Positions 1 through 13,700 of a DNA stretch of 64,000 bases are shown one piece after another. Made by a program: the position numbers and the translations under genes. The stretch is from Drosophila miranda. Taxonomy: Eukaryota > Arthropoda > Insecta > Diptera > Drosophilidae. Location: positions 14,738,001 through 14,802,000 of the forward strand of contig NC_046676.1 of NCBI RefSeq assembly GCF_003369915.1. The letters run 5' to 3'. Below the pieces are notes generated by a model. That model saw nothing but the letters and a program-made list of their open reading frames with translations, was not told the DNA's origin and did no database searches. The stretch's first letter is position 1. Every line of letters starts with the position of its first letter.

Positions 1-609
1 CGGAACATTCCCGGGTCGAACTGGAGGAGCAAGGAGTAGGGGATCTTGGTGAAATCAATTATCTCGACCACCCCGGCAATGTTCCAGTTGTCGTCCGTGT
101 TGATCTCGATTTCGGCGCGGAAGGCATGAAAGCGGAAAATGTCGCTCACGCTGTGCTTCGAGGGCTCTATGTGGCCCATGCGTGTGTAGTGGATGCGGGG
201 GCCGCCGGGACCGATCGGACTGGGCAACGTGGCAAAGATTCTGCAATCAAAGTCATCACAATTACCGAATGGTGTGCATTTCAGGGGATATTGGGGATTC
301 CCCTACTTACCCAGAGCGAGCCATCTCCAGAAGCTTGTCGTCCACCAGGCGACTCTTGAAGAGCTCCTTCTCTTTGGACTTGTATGTGTAATAGAACAAT
401 ACGCGCTTCTTGGCCTCATCCACGTTCCAGTGGCAGTGGCGCAGGAAGGCGACCAGAAACTGATCGTCGGTTCGCGCCTGCAGGTAATTGAGTTCAGTGA
501 TCCAGGCGCGCAACGCCTCGATGCAGTCCGCCCTGGTCGTCTCGTCCTCCTTGAGCTTGATGCGAGCCTGTTCCGCCAGCTCCGGCACCAGCGATCGGAT
601 ATTGGTCAT
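1..609 (-). CDS. CRAL-TRIO lipid-binding protein, 5' part only (runs off the left edge)
   Basis: The start codon is at 609-607. Exon 1 (609-311) encodes the helical CRAL-TRIO N-terminal domain, with the family pattern in which an R-x-DDQFLVAFLR core is followed by a Lys/Arg-rich helix. A GT donor at 310 and an acceptor before 240 define a 70-bp intron in phase 2. Exon 2 (240-1) continues in frame into the lipid-binding CRAL-TRIO domain, including VVEIIDFTKIP. The rest lies outside the window. Family members are cytosolic carriers of small hydrophobic ligands (alpha-tocopherol transfer protein, retinaldehyde-binding protein); the ligand here is unknown. The first intron sits at the same place and phase as in the neighbouring plus-strand gene at 1505, so the two are probably old duplicates. 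They are transcribed divergently. Confidence 0.88.
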
Positions 610-1504
610 TGTCTTGGGGTGCTGTAATATTTGCTATTGTAAAATTTGGAAATATGGTGCCAAAACAGTGGTGTATTTGTGGAGGTGTGCGTGTGTGTGT
701 GTGTGCTCTGTCCAGGTGTGTACACGACTAATTGGACTCTCGATGCCTGCTTCGATTGAACACCCGAACCGAACTGAAACCGACTCGCGCTCCCCCAAAG
801 TGCGCGAGCCCAACACCGTGGTGTGAAAGTGATGGAACAGCAGGCAAAACCATCGGGGAATTCTCGATTCCTAGGCAAGATTAGCAGATAACAATGACCG
901 GTAGGTAGTGTTATAACTACATATGTACTTGTACTGATAGTGCTGCCACTTTTCCGTTTAAAACGTTTTAAAAATAGTCAGAGAGTTATTCCTTCGAGCA
1001 TGCTCTTTAAATCACAATAGCTCGTGCATCAGTTAATCCCTCTTAAGGGTGCACTGGAGAAGAAATACCCAATTAAAAACGAATTCCCTTAGATTGGTAT
1101 TTCTAGCCAACTGTGCCGCTTTAAGATACGGCGATAAGATAGTGGCTTGCAAACAATTTAGTGTGTTGCGGGGTTCGATCCAGGGACATTATCTAAATAT
1201 GGGTATGGGTATATTGCTCCCCATTTACAGCTGCATAGAGTCCAATCGCCCTTTTATGTGCCAAAAAGAGAGAGTCTTCTAACACCCGGCCGCCCGAACA
1301 CACGAGAGCGAGTTCGGCCAAGAGAGAGAGAGCCGGCCAAAAGCACGTCTCACTATCAGTTTAACGATTGGCCTTTAGCCAATAGATTAGCATTTTTTTT
1401 AGACTCGGTAACGGTCTCTGGTGTAGATTCGGCTTTTGGGATTTCACTTGACTGAAGACACGTTTCAGTAGCCGCACAGCTGCCAGGGAGCACAGCCACT
1501 CATC
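610..1504. other. Divergent intergenic region between two CRAL-TRIO genes
   Basis: About 900 bp that must hold the promoters of both head-to-head CRAL-TRIO genes. It contains a short (GT)n tract near 686-705 and a GA-rich stretch near 1320-1332 just upstream of the plus-strand gene, of the GAGA type. I see no convincing TATA box and no other gene. Confidence 0.6.
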
Positions 1505-2902
1505 ATGGCCGAGCTACGTCCGTTGACCGCCGAGCTGCGTCACATTGCCGAGACGGAGCTGAACGAAGTGAAGGAGCGGCTGCCAGACGACTTGGATGCC
1601 CTGCGCGAATGGCTCTCCAAGCAGCCGCATCTGCGGGCACGCCAGGAGGACCAGTTCCTGGTGGGATTCCTGCGTGGCTGCAAGTTTAGCCTGGAGAAGT
1701 CCAAGTCCAAGATAGAGCATTTCTACACGATCAAGACCTTGATGCCGGAGCTCTTTGCCAATCGGGTGGTGGACGACAAGATCCTGGCACTCTGTCGTAC
1801 GGGGTGAGTGCAGAGCTGGATCAATCAATGTGCAGGTGCAGGAGAATAATGGGGATCCCCTTTTCAGCACCTATGTGCGGCTACCCAATGCCTGGGGACC
1901 CAGCGGACCTCGCATCCAGATCACCAACTACGAGAAATTCGATCCCAAAGTCTATAAGCTGGTGGACCTGTTGCGCTACCAGACGATGCTGTCGGAGCAG
2001 GCTATATGGGAGGACGACCACACCAACGTGAGCGGATTCATTGAGATTATCGACATGGGCAAGATGAGCCTCAGTTTCCTGGCCCAACTGGACTTTTCCC
2101 TCATCAAGCGAATGGGCGTCTTTGCCGAGAAGGCGCAGCCCGCCCGCCTGAAGGGGATTCACCTTATCAACTGCCCCAAGGAGGCGGTGGCGCTTCTCAA
2201 TCTGGCCAAGGGCCTCATGCCCAGCAAGCTGCAGCAACGAGTGAGTGTGTTCGGTCGAAACAAGGGCGTATACGTATCCATGAATAGCTCATGTGCTGAG
2301 TAATTCTCCCGCCAGATACTATTAACTTATTTTCGTCGCTTATCGCGCCCTTATCTTGGATTATCAGCCAAGTACCTAAAACTTGATAAACATTGAAGCA
2401 CCTATCCTGACACCCTCTCCCTCTGCTCCCCTTCAACTGTACTGTCTGTAGATTTGAGCTATTTCGAACGAAACAGGGTTCAGTGTCAAAGCGTGGGAGG
2501 GGGTTGTGATACGTGTTAGAACATTGGCTAGGTCAGTGGCCAATCCAGGAAATGGAAGATTTATCCCTCTGCAGATAGTACTCATACAGAGCTGTCATCC
2601 GCAGTATACTCTCTTTATAACTTGTATCGTTTCTCTTTTCTCCCCAGTTTTACGTGTATAAGAATCTAGAGCAATTAAACAAAGTCATACCACGCGAATA
2701 CCTGCCCGAGGAGTATGGTGGCAGCAATGGACGTATATCCGACATCCAGGCGGAGACGGAAAAGCAGCTGCTGGACTACAGCGACTATTTTAAGGAGGAT
2801 TCTCAGTATGGGGTGAACGAGCAGCTGCGACCGGGGAAACGAGTCAATGCCGATTCTATCTTTGGCTCGGAGGGCTCTTTCCGCAAGCTGGACATCGACT
2901 AG
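1505..2902 (+). CDS. CRAL-TRIO domain protein (alpha-tocopherol-transfer-protein-like)
   Basis: Three exons (1505-1803, 1868-2240, 2648-2902) join in frame to 308 residues, a normal length for this insect family. Exon 1 is the N-terminal helical domain with ARQEDQFLVGFLRGCKF. Exon 2 carries the lipid-binding fold (GFIEIIDMGKMSLS, then a segment with HLINCPKEA). Exon 3 has the family hallmark LPEEYGG, followed by a polar tail. There is no signal peptide, so the product is likely cytosolic. The last intron (407 bp) is long for this cluster. Exon 1 ends in phase 2 exactly as in the minus-strand neighbour at 1-609, which supports a duplication origin. The ligand is not predictable from sequence. 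Confidence 0.92.
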
Positions 2903-3180
2903 GGATTTGCAAATTAGTTGTACAATGATAGTAGAAATGGTTTCAATTAAAAGTGCTCAATTTAAACGTGGATTCAATGTGCAACAGATGGCCACCCACT
3001 CGAGCGGCGTGCGCGTGTTTCATTAGCTTTCACTGTGCATTATCAGTGACAACTGTTAATGGCTTTGTCAATCAGGCTGAATTTGAATTATGTCGGCTCA
3101 AAGGTTGTCATGTTAATTTGGCTGCAACCGAAAGCAGTCTCCCTACGGAAGCCTGCAGCGAAGGACACCACACCACAGAA

Positions 3181-4526
3181 ATGACTGCCACAAACGCAAG
3201 CAGTTCTGAAGTGAGTGAGAGCTAATGTCCCGAAAAGTAACCACTTTTAAACCATCTTCAAACGTAGTTCGACTTCAGCCAGTGGGACTTTCCCGCTGAG
3301 CGAATTTGGCTGCACAAGTCCAACGAGGAAATAGCCTGGAAGATCTTCACGTTTCTTCCGTTGATTGCTTTTGGGCTGTATGGAAACCTTATCATGATAT
3401 ACCTGATTGTCGTGAACCGATCGCTGCGATCGCCCACCAACCTCATCATAGCCAACATGGCCATGGCCGACTTGCTGACGCTCGCCATCTGCCCGGCCAT
3501 GTTCATGGTGAACGATTTCTACCAGAACTATCAGCTCGGATGCGTGGGCTGCAAGATGGAGGGCTTCCTGGTGGTGGTCTTCCTGATCACGGCCGTGCTC
3601 AATCTTTCGGTGGTAAGCTATGATCGCCTCACGGCCATTGTCCTGCCCAGAGAGACGCGACTGACTGTGCGGGGAGCCCAAATCGTGATCGTCTGCACCT
3701 GGATTGGGGGAGTCCTCTTGGCCTCGCCCTTGGCCCTTTATCGGGCATATCGCGTTCGAGTCTGGAAGAACTTCACAGAGCGCTACTGCAAGGAGAACAC
3801 TGTCGTTCTGCCCAAATATTGGTACGTCCTCATAACCATATTGGTCTGGCTGCCATTGGGCATCATGCTGATCTGCTACATTGCCATATTCTACAAGGTA
3901 AGACAACGATAGTCCCCAGAGCTCCCCCAGAACTGATAGACCTCCATCCATCTGCTTCCCAGCTCGATCGGTATGAGAAGCGGTTGCAGAACCGTGAAAA
4001 TCCCATCACCGTTAGCTACAAGCGCAGCGTGGCCAAGACCCTCTTCATCGTGGTAGTGGTCTTCGCCGTGCTCCGGCTGCCCTTCACCATTATGATGGTG
4101 CTCCGCGAGAAGTACTACGACGCCGACAACATTCTCGACAGCGAAATGCAGCTCTTCTGGTACCTATCGCAGTATCTAATGTTCCTCAATGCCGCCGTCA
4201 ATCCGCTCATCTACGGCTTCAATAATGAGAACTTTAGGCGCGCCTACTCCCAAATCTCATGCGTTCGACGCTGCAGAGAGGCAGCCAAGCTCAAGGAGAG
4301 TTCGAGCCGTTCACATCAGTGCTGCTATTGCGCCTTCATGAAGAAGGGGAGGCAGCTGGAGCAGCAGCAGCAGCAGCAGGAGGAAGAGCAACAACACCAG
4401 ACAGAGAATGTGGAGGTGGACGTGGACCTGAGCAAAGAAATAACCACATCGGAGCCGATGGCCAAGACAGGTGACAATTCGGACGATGTGGTTGTGGCCG
4501 CAATCGAGGCAGATGGATTTATATAA
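3181..4526 (+). CDS. Rhodopsin-class (class A) G-protein-coupled receptor, neuropeptide-receptor type
   Basis: Exons 3181-3210, 3268-3897 and 3963-4526 give 407 residues. Seven hydrophobic segments are evident. Class A marks are visible: the TM1 Asn in YGNLI, SPTNLIIANMAMADLL in TM2, a Cys at the start of TM3, YDRLTAI at the DRY position (Leu in place of Tyr), and NPLIYGF as the NPxxY motif. TM6 has VLRLPFTIM rather than the usual CWxP. The N terminus is short with one NAS glycosylation site; the C tail has clustered cysteines (possible palmitoylation) and a Gln/Glu-rich run at about 4363-4393. It looks like an insect orphan peptide receptor; from map position the melanogaster counterpart may be CG30340, but I cannot confirm that. 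It acts at the plasma membrane; the ligand is unknown. AATAAA signals follow just after the stop. Confidence 0.88.
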
Positions 4527-4776
4527 AGGGGAGCAGAACACACCAAAATAAAATTCAAAATATACTAGATATACTATACAATAAATAAATCAATGCTACT
4601 CTTCGACTTGCAGGGTAGCCATCAAGCTGACAGTGAAAATACATCTCTGCCTCCCACGCAACTTTCGAAACAGTTAGGAAGCTCAGCTTAGAGCACAGTG
4701 AAAAGCTCCATTTGTGGATTGCAGCACGTGTTGCATTTTGTGTGTGTTTCGTTTATGCATATATATTCAAGAATAT

Positions 4777-7700
4777 ATGCCTCAAATGTGTCGTCTTATA
4801 TTTCTGTTGATTTTCCTGAGTGCCTGGCCCCCCGGCAAAGCCTTCGAGGTGCACTTCGGGGAGAGCTATCCCAGCGAACGGCTGGCCTCGGACCAGGAAT
4901 CGGATCTGCACAAGCGATCGACCGATGTCCCACAGTTTTTCGACAAAGGTCTTAACCCAAATCAAATAACAACTTTTATTAATTATTAGCAACGTGGAAT
5001 TTTGTGTGCCCCACACTCAGGCTAAACCAAACAATTCAGATTTCATGTAGCCAAAGCCATGGGCCTCCAGGAACTTGATGAACTGTCCCATGTTCATGAT
5101 GCCCTCTTCCTCGTTGAACAGCTGCTCGCTAAAGGTGTCGAATCCACGCCTGCGCTGCCTCGGCTCTGTCCGTACCACGCTGATCTTCTGCCAGCGCAGG
5201 GACTTAATGATGCGCCAGAATTCCTGGACCTGTTCCGACAGGCCCTCCACGCAGATGATGCCCGGCTTGCCGGGCCTGCTGAAGCCGGTCAGGTCCAGCT
5301 GGCGGGCCTGGCGTATCAGCTCCTGTCGCTTGGCACTCGACTTGATGTGGTGCGAGTAGATCCACAGCCGCTCCAGATGGGTAGCTGTCTGTGGCGGTTC
5401 CGGCGGTTTCAGTTGTGGCTGCTCGAACTCGCTGGGCGGGCGCTGGAACAGTGCCTCTATCTTCTCCTGCAGCCAACTGAGAAGTTGAAAGATGTACGGC
5501 TCTGGCTCCTCCTCCCTCCTCTCGCTCAGATATCCCTCTATCTCGATCTTCAGATGCTGCTCCTTGGCCTTGCCCAGCAGGGGGCTGTGTACACTGACGC
5601 GAGGCTGCTCCAGCACTGGATACAAGTGGGGCAGTTCTATGCGCACATCCTGTCGCTGATTGGCGTTAATACTCAACTTCACTATGTACTCCAGGTGCGA
5701 GGGAAGGATGTTTCGAGGTGTGGCTGCCCCGAGGAACTCGTTGAAATCGGCCACGACGCCAGCATCGAGCATCTGCAGCTCGCCGGGTCCGCAATATATC
5801 GAGCTGAGCATCTCCAGCTCCTCCAGCTGCTGTCCAATGCAGCGGCGATAGGTTTGCAGCTCTTCCTCGGCCATGGCTGACGGAGAATTAGGGGAAATCG
5901 TTTGGTTTAGTCGGCGGCAGTCTAGAACCCAGAGATAGAAGTACTGTATTGTATTGTATTCTTATTTCTAGCCAGCTTCAGCTTCGATGGTCTGACCCGT
6001 GTAGCGTCCGTGCCAGTTCTATTTCCCCTCGACATTTGCATTCTACAGCTCCCGGCAGTGAAATACGCTACGGCTCTGCACAAGGATGCGGCTGGACTGC
6101 GTCACTTTGCCGTATACGCCTGGCGTCCGGCGGAACAGAACTACGAGTTGCTGCTGGAGCTACCAACGCCCAAGGCTGTGGCTATGGACTGCCTGGCCCA
6201 TGCGGGACGCGGCTACGTGGCACTCAGCTATAATCTCACGGAGCCAGTGCAGCTGGCCCGCGAGGGCTCTCCCATCTATGAGCTGTCCCCTGAGACGGGT
6301 ATACGGGCCGTGCAGTACTTTGGCGGTCTGCGGCTGCGGGGGATGTACTTGAGGATCAGCAGCCAAGAACTGACGCTGCTGCAGGCCTTCGACTCGATGG
6401 AGGGCCAAGCCCCTGTGCAGCAGGACTGTCCCTACTTCAAGTGGACGGGCGGGACGTTCCAGCGCCTAGGAGCGATCCCCTGCAGCAATGCCCGCAGGAT
6501 GGAGGCTTTCGGCATAGACTATGCCGACTATGTGGCCGTGGCCAACTACGCGAATGCCCAGGGACGCACTGCCACCCGCTCGGACATCTACAAGTACAAT
6601 CCAAAGAATCGCCGGTTCCAACTCTTTCAGCGACTGCGCAGCAACGGGGCCGTGGACGTGAAGTACTTCAGTCTCCCGGTGAACGAAGTGAGTCGCAGGC
6701 ACTTCCTTATTCTGGGCAACACGATCGGAGGATCGAGTGCCGCAGCGGGTGAGGCCGATACCGTCATCTATGTCTACGAGAAGGGTCAATTTGTGCCCTA
6801 CCAGCGACTGAGTTTCTATGCCCTGGAACGCTTCCTGCCCGTCCAGGTAGCTGAATGTCTTTTAAATCAGTTCCCCTCAGATTCACACAGGAAATTATAT
6901 TCCTCAGCACTCCATATCGGAGAAATTTCTGCTTCTGGTGGCCTGCAACAAGCAGGATGTGAAGATCTACAACCTAAACGACTGGAAATTCGAGGAGTCC
7001 AAGGTGCAGTTCACCGAAGGTGCCTTGAGTCGGGGAGTGGCCCGCATGCGCAGCTACGAGGAGCAGCAGCAGAGCTACCTAGGCAAGTCTTCGCACGTGC
7101 TAATGATTCCCCCGTTTACACTGTTCTGTGTTCTTTCAGTGATTGCCAACGAGAATATGGCCGCCAATGAGACGAACATTTTCCAACCGCTCTACAAGCA
7201 GGACGAGCATGCCAACATCCTCCGCCAGCAGATCATCGACTGGGCCCGGGAGCAGCAAAAGCGGTTGGAGCAGACCAACGTGGAGCAGCTGCTGCAGGGA
7301 TTGCAGGTAAGTGGACCAGCAAGAGGATTATGCAGGGTCAACACAAGATAATGCTCTAAACAAACACACAGCAAAGAGTAAAGCAGCGAGCGGAGATGAT
7401 GCTGCGATCCCTCATCAAGCGGGTCAAAGCGAAATCGGTGAGTGAACGATCAGGGGCATAGCCAAAGCATCCTTGTACATCCATCTCTTGTAATCCAGCT
7501 TGTAGATGAGCATATGAAGCTGACCTCCAACTACTGGGATGCCTTGCAGTATGCCAAGCAGGCCTTGGATGTGATCGAACAGGATGCCACAGCAGCACGC
7601 ACCCGACAGCCCCGGAAACGAGCAGCCGAACAGCACGAATTCGAGGAGATTACTGTAGACACCCTGGTGGTCGAGGGCAGCATGCAAGCCAGCAATATCA

Positions 7701-10700
7701 ACGGCTTGGATACGAAGCAGCCTGTATACGAATCGGTGACTGCCAAGAAGGTGTATGTCAGCGAGGAATACAAGGAACCGGCCAGGGAGCAGAGCAAACC
7801 CTACTTGCGGGAGCTCTCGGTGCAGGACCTTCAGCTCGGGGGAAATCTCAACGGCCTCAACTGGACACAGCTGCTGGAGCAGACTATCAAACGGAACAAC
7901 GTGGACGTGCAGTTCGTCAAGTCCTCCGCAGACATCACGCATCTCAGTGCGGAGGCTGTGGTGGTAAACAGCAACGAGATCAACGACCACTCCCTGGGCC
8001 ACCTCGTGCCGGTGGATGGCGGCGACTTTATTGTCCAGCAGGATGTGCAGTTCTCCCAGCCCATACAAGTGAATCGCTTGCTCATCAATCAACGACTCAA
8101 TCACATCCACGTGGACCGCCAGCGCTTCGACCTGCTGCTCCGCGAAGCCAATCACACCCAGGTGATCGAGGGATCCAAGAGGATAGAGAATCTTCGCGTT
8201 ATGGAACCCATTACCATTGCGGTGAGTGACCGTCGCTTTGTCCGATGTAAAATAAAATCATTTCGTGTGGGTTTCCCTTTAGGGCCAGCTGGTGGGCGCA
8301 AAGCTGCGGGCCATGTCGCCTGTAAAGATAACCCATCAATCGCTCCTACTCCAAGGGGACTTTGTAATTGATGGCGATGTGACGATTGGACGGCTGCTGC
8401 AGGTGGGGGATTTGCTGGAGGAACCAACCCAGAGGTCTACTGCAGAGGCGTTGAGGCAAGGTCTGCGGCTGGACCAGACTCTCCAGGATGTGAATGTGAA
8501 GTTTGAGCAACCTCTCGTGGCCAACAACACAGAACTGAGCTTCATAAATGCTGAGGACCTGCAGAAACTGGTCAAGTTAAATGTGGATACAGAGCAGGTG
8601 GTGGAGGGCAGCAAGACATTGCCTCAGGGGCTGGAGATTAGCGAGGGCTTCGGTGAAGTCGGGTGGCTCAATGGCATTGATGTGCAGAAGCTGCCGGAAG
8701 TGCTGCTCACTAAAAGTGGCAGCCAGACTATCCCGATCGCGGTTCAGTTACAGGGATTGGAGTTGGAAGAAGTTAAGGCGAAGCAGCTTGTAATGAATGG
8801 CTTGGAATTGGACCACTATTTGCAGGTAAGCAAGGATCAGCACTCAAATAGCACGCTGTATGTGGACCAGGCGGATGGGGAGGAGGTGAACCTCGAAGAA
8901 TTGCATATGAATGGTCTGCTGTTTGGCCAGCCACTGGGGTCCATCTACTCACACGGCAGTCAATCTTTGGATGGCTGGAAACTGCCGGCCAATTTCAATG
9001 GCAGCATTCGTGCCCGAAACTTGTGGCTCAAGGGCAGCATTAACCAAGTCAATGTGGCCCAGTTGGAGCAGCAGCTTCAGCAGCTGGCGGGCAACATCAA
9101 GTATGTGGGCGATTTCAGCTTCAGGCATGCGGTAAACATAAGCAGTCTGAGCTTTGGCCACTCCCTGAATGGCATCCAAGCCGCACATTTCGGGGGCAGC
9201 TGGCTGGAGGCCAGCGGCGACCAGAATTTCACGGCTCCGCAAGTGCTGGCCGCGCTGGAGAGCAGCAAGGGTTTGCAGCTCCAGGGAAAGCTGAACAATT
9301 ACACCCTGGAAGAGCTGGTGAGCCGTAGCTACAGGCTGAATGCGTCGGAGCATCTGCAATCAGTGCGATTTGGTAAGAAAATTTAATTGAAAATACAATT
9401 TTGTGACTGCAAATCTTCATGAGAAGCATTACCTGACAGAGAATCCCATTGTATTGCAATCGGAGCTGATAGTTGGCCGCGTGAACGGATTACGCGTGCC
9501 CGAGGACATGCTGTACACAGATGCCGGAGGCTCCATGACTGCACCTGTTACCATCAATGGTAGCCTGGAGGTGGCAGAGCTCTGCAACGTAACCAGACTG
9601 AATGGCTATCATCTACAGGCGCTGAGCCAGTACCTGAACGGGGAGCAACATGACACCTTCCACGCGGAGAGTGTGAAGTTCGAGCGGCCGCCCACCTACA
9701 ATTATCTGAACGGCCACAAGCTGCAGCAGCTGTTGGATCAAGTCTGGCTCGACAGTGAGAGAATTGAGCTGGGTGGAAGAGAGCAGAGGCTGGAGTTTGC
9801 CTCCACCGCTTACGAGGGTCTTCTGGACTTTCGTGTAAGTGTCAGCATCCGACATGGGATGGATATCCCAACCCTAACTAACTCCCAAGCAATCACACAT
9901 TTATGACCATCTTGCAGGGCCCCATCAATGGCTTCCAGGTGGAACACATCAAGCGGAACTACTTCAGTCGGACGCGTGGCCAACCGGTCAGCACTCCATT
10001 GGGCTTCAAGCATGACGTCACTTTCGCACAGCCTCTGACAGCACGCGTGGCAGTGCTACGTGGCAGCGTCAGTAATGGAAGCGACGCACTTGTTGAGGGC
10101 ATAGGGTACGTGTTACCATTTTGTTTAAAACGGTTTCGGGTATCAAGTTTCACTTTTCAATTGTTTACGCGCTTTCAAACCCACAGTTTGAGCAGCACTG
10201 GCCTGGCCATACCATCTATTTCCCAGAAAAATCAGCTGTGTGCTGTGTACAGCAGGTGAAATTTCTGTACACGTTTGCAAATGGCTGCAGATGGGGTATA
10301 CAGAGTGGAGTGCATTTAATTACCTCGTGTCTTGCTGATTTGGTTTGGTTTAAATGCACTTTTAATAGTCCGGTCAGGCAGTTTTCAAGAATGATTCATT
10401 AACTTCGCGACTAGCAAACAAAAGGGCTGAAAGGCATTTTATTGGGACGAAGACACTCTACAGCGGTTCTTAGCTATCGCTGGAACGTTTTTTTTATACA
10501 ATTTATTTATTATTATTATTATTTTTTGTATAGAGTGAGTGTACGTTTTTTGTTGTTGGCGAACAGTGTGGCCGCGGACTATCGATAGCATATGCGGTCA
10601 GACCCTTAGCCCACTTGAGCCCCCTTTCTTAACGCAGGAACACAATTTGAGTTAAACCGCAGAAAATAGTAGTGATAATATTAATAATAATAATTACACT

Positions 10701-13700
10701 TGTAGGTCCATTACATCCTTAATCTTTGCTTAAAAAAAGACCATGATATATTGCTAAATTCTATCTATATCTATAAGCTTCATAATTTTCGGCAATGGGT
10801 TATTCTCTCTCTGTCTATGAAAGGAAATCATATTCCACGATGTTGATTTTATGTTAAATATTACCAGCTAGCTAACTCACTCAGCCCTAAGCACATAATT
10901 TTATCCGATTAATTCATTAATTTTCTACATGTGTTGGAAATTTGAAGTACTCCACTTATTGCATTCTTTATAAAATATGGTTTAAACAAAAAAGGTCAAA
11001 GCATAGCACGTAATGTGCGAAAGTAATGAAACGACTATTGATAGTTTCGCGAGTACTCACGAGTACTACTATCGGCGCGAATTGCATATTTTCAAATTGT
11101 ACTCATTCTTTCAGCAACTTGTCGCTGGATTTCGATGATTTTGTGGCAAACACATTAAAAACAGCCGGAGTGCATAAGATAACTGCTCATTGGACCCTAC
11201 CGGAGGCCTATGTAGAAGGCAATCTAAATAATGTGCTAATAAATCAGCTAAATTTAGTTGACGACGTTCTACGTCTAAGCGAAAATAATGTCAGCACCCA
11301 AACAACGACCATAGATGCCCTGAAAAGCATTGAAAAGGCCACCATAAGTCGCCTTTATGCTAGTCCCACAAGCCTTGTGGCCAATATTTCCATAGCGACT
11401 TGGATTAATGATGCGGTTTACATTTACGGAAATCACAGCATTGCGGGTACCACTAGCCTGGAGAACATCAACCTATACAACGACCTTGGCGTCGAAGGAC
11501 CTGTGAATGGCCTCCTCTGGCAACCAGACAAATTGTTACTGCGAGACAATGATCAGTACGTGCCAGGATCACTACTGGTGGACAACAGTCTGCCCGAACA
11601 GCAGCAGATCCTCAGCAATAACATTGAGAGCCTCTGGGTAGATAATGTCAATGGTCTGGCCGTGAACGAATTGCTGGAGAACAAAGCGAGCAACCGACCC
11701 AATCTCCATGTGCAGAGCCAGTTGATCTTCGCTCAGCCGCTGACCGTGGACAACTACGAGGTGGTCACTGGCAATGGCAACTCGGAGCCTGGCTATAAGT
11801 CTAAGCGGGGAGCGGATAGGAATGCATTGGAGGATTGGCAGCAGCTGCAACAAAATTTAGCTGCAGTGCAGCGCCGACTGGAGGGTGAGTGCAGTAAACT
11901 CTCGCCAAAGGTGGATTCAAAATAGATTGCGTCTACTTCTCAGAGCCTCCAAAAGTGTTGGAGAACTTTGCCGTGCTGCAGCAGCTGCCCCATAAAGGAG
12001 TTTCTCACATGGAAACATTGATGATGGGAAATGATGATTTTCTGGCCATACGGCAAGGTCCGGACCAGGTGGACTACTACTCGTGGCAACCAGAAATGCA
12101 CATCTTCAGGCACAAGATCATTTCAAGTGAGTCTCATATGTATTTTTATTAGAGTATAAACTTATTTGAAAATGAAGTGGAACATGGGGTCATAAAATCG
12201 TACTGCGGGTAAACAGAAGTTTTAAATTATTTTAAAATATCCAATTGAAGCGAATTTGTAGGATGAAACCAATTTCCAACTCAATATCGAGGGTAATGGC
12301 TGGAAATGCCCTTGTAGTAGTAATTTTACGCATCACCTCAACGCAGGATCCAAATAGAAATATAAATTATACGGAAGTAGGGAATCCGCTCTACATTAAT
12401 ACCTTCTAGTACTTCTAATAAGTAAGTTGACTTAAATAGGTCATATATTACTCATATTATCTGGAACTACTGGTCCAGCTCGTCACTCTGAACATCGAGA
12501 ATGGTGCGCAAGATACCCAACTCTAGTTTGGCGGCGGCACGTGTCGAGATTCGGTTCATCACATTTGCAACATATAATCCAAGGGCCTCGTGGCGCGAAG
12601 AGTTGCACAAATTCTTGAAAAATGTCGGCGGCAGCGACTGGTCAAAGTTGCCCAAGTTGATAATTTCTGGGGCGTTGGAGGAGTTTGTGTTTAGTTTTGA
12701 ATCAAAGATAATGTCGTTCTTGAAGTCCAGTTCTTCGATGTGTGGCGAGTAGCCGTTGGTGGAGGCCACTGAAGTGGAGGCAACGGTGGCAGCTGTCGAG
12801 GATGTTGGGCCAGCGCCGTTGATCTGTTGTGACGCCGGTACGGTGATGATGTTGATGCCGGGTGGTGGCGAGTGGCTGTTTTCCCGTTCCTTCTTTACCT
12901 GCATAAGCTGAGCAGTGGTTGTGTGGACGACGTTTGAAGTGACTGTGGGGTCGGGGACGCTAGCAGCGGCTAAAGCAGCAGCCACCGTGTTAGCAGTCTG
13001 TTTTTGGCTCTGGGTCTTCGCCACCTTCTTCTGCGATAATCCTGAATACTCCTCCGACAGCTTTCGCTTCAAAGAGTCTGGCAACTGGATTGTAGTGCGC
13101 GACGATGACGTTGCTCTGTTGCTGTTAATCTGTGACTGGGTCGGCGTCGATTTCAGTGCAGCTCCAGTCGAACTGGGAGTCTTCTTCACGGTAATTCCCT
13201 TTTTCTGCAATACTGCGGCGGCCATAGAAACGGGATTGTTTGTCGTGGCCCTTGGAGTGTTATTGGCCATTGTGTTGAGCAACTTTTTCTCTTCGAAAGC
13301 CGGACGCGGTGTGTCAATAGTCTTGGAGTACACCTTTTCATCCTTCTCCGTCGAGCCGGTGCTATGCGATTTGCCTGGGCTTTCCCCATCTGAAGAAGCA
13401 GAGCCAGTGGAGTTGGTCGGAAGATGAGCGGAAGATTCGTCGTCCTCCTCTTGCTCCTGCACTTCCAGCATCTCATACTCCTCCACATCGTCCATGGGCA
13501 TTTGGTCACTAAATGCAAAACGAAATATTACCTAACCCGCCATTTTCAGCATTCCTCTAACTCACTCTTCTTCTTTCTCGGCCGCTTTGGGTTCCTGATG
13601 TATTTGGTGCATCACATTGAACAGCTTCCACGTCGAATTTCCCTTGATCTTCTCCTGCTCGTACTTCTTCTGCAGCACAATAAAAATGGAGCGCGACTCG

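Noticed and set aside
5059-5880. 273-codon open frame on the plus strand opposite the RWDD2-like gene
   Set aside because: It is the antisense shadow of a GC-rich coding exon; the minus-strand protein has clear family features and this one has none.
11046-11075. CGAGTACTCACGAGTACT direct repeat just before an acceptor
   Set aside because: Too short and inside an intron; no link to splicing signals.
12915-13427. 170-codon plus-strand frame in the MADF/BESS-like gene region
   Set aside because: Opposite strand of a Ser/Thr-rich coding exon; it appears only because the minus frame avoids certain codons.
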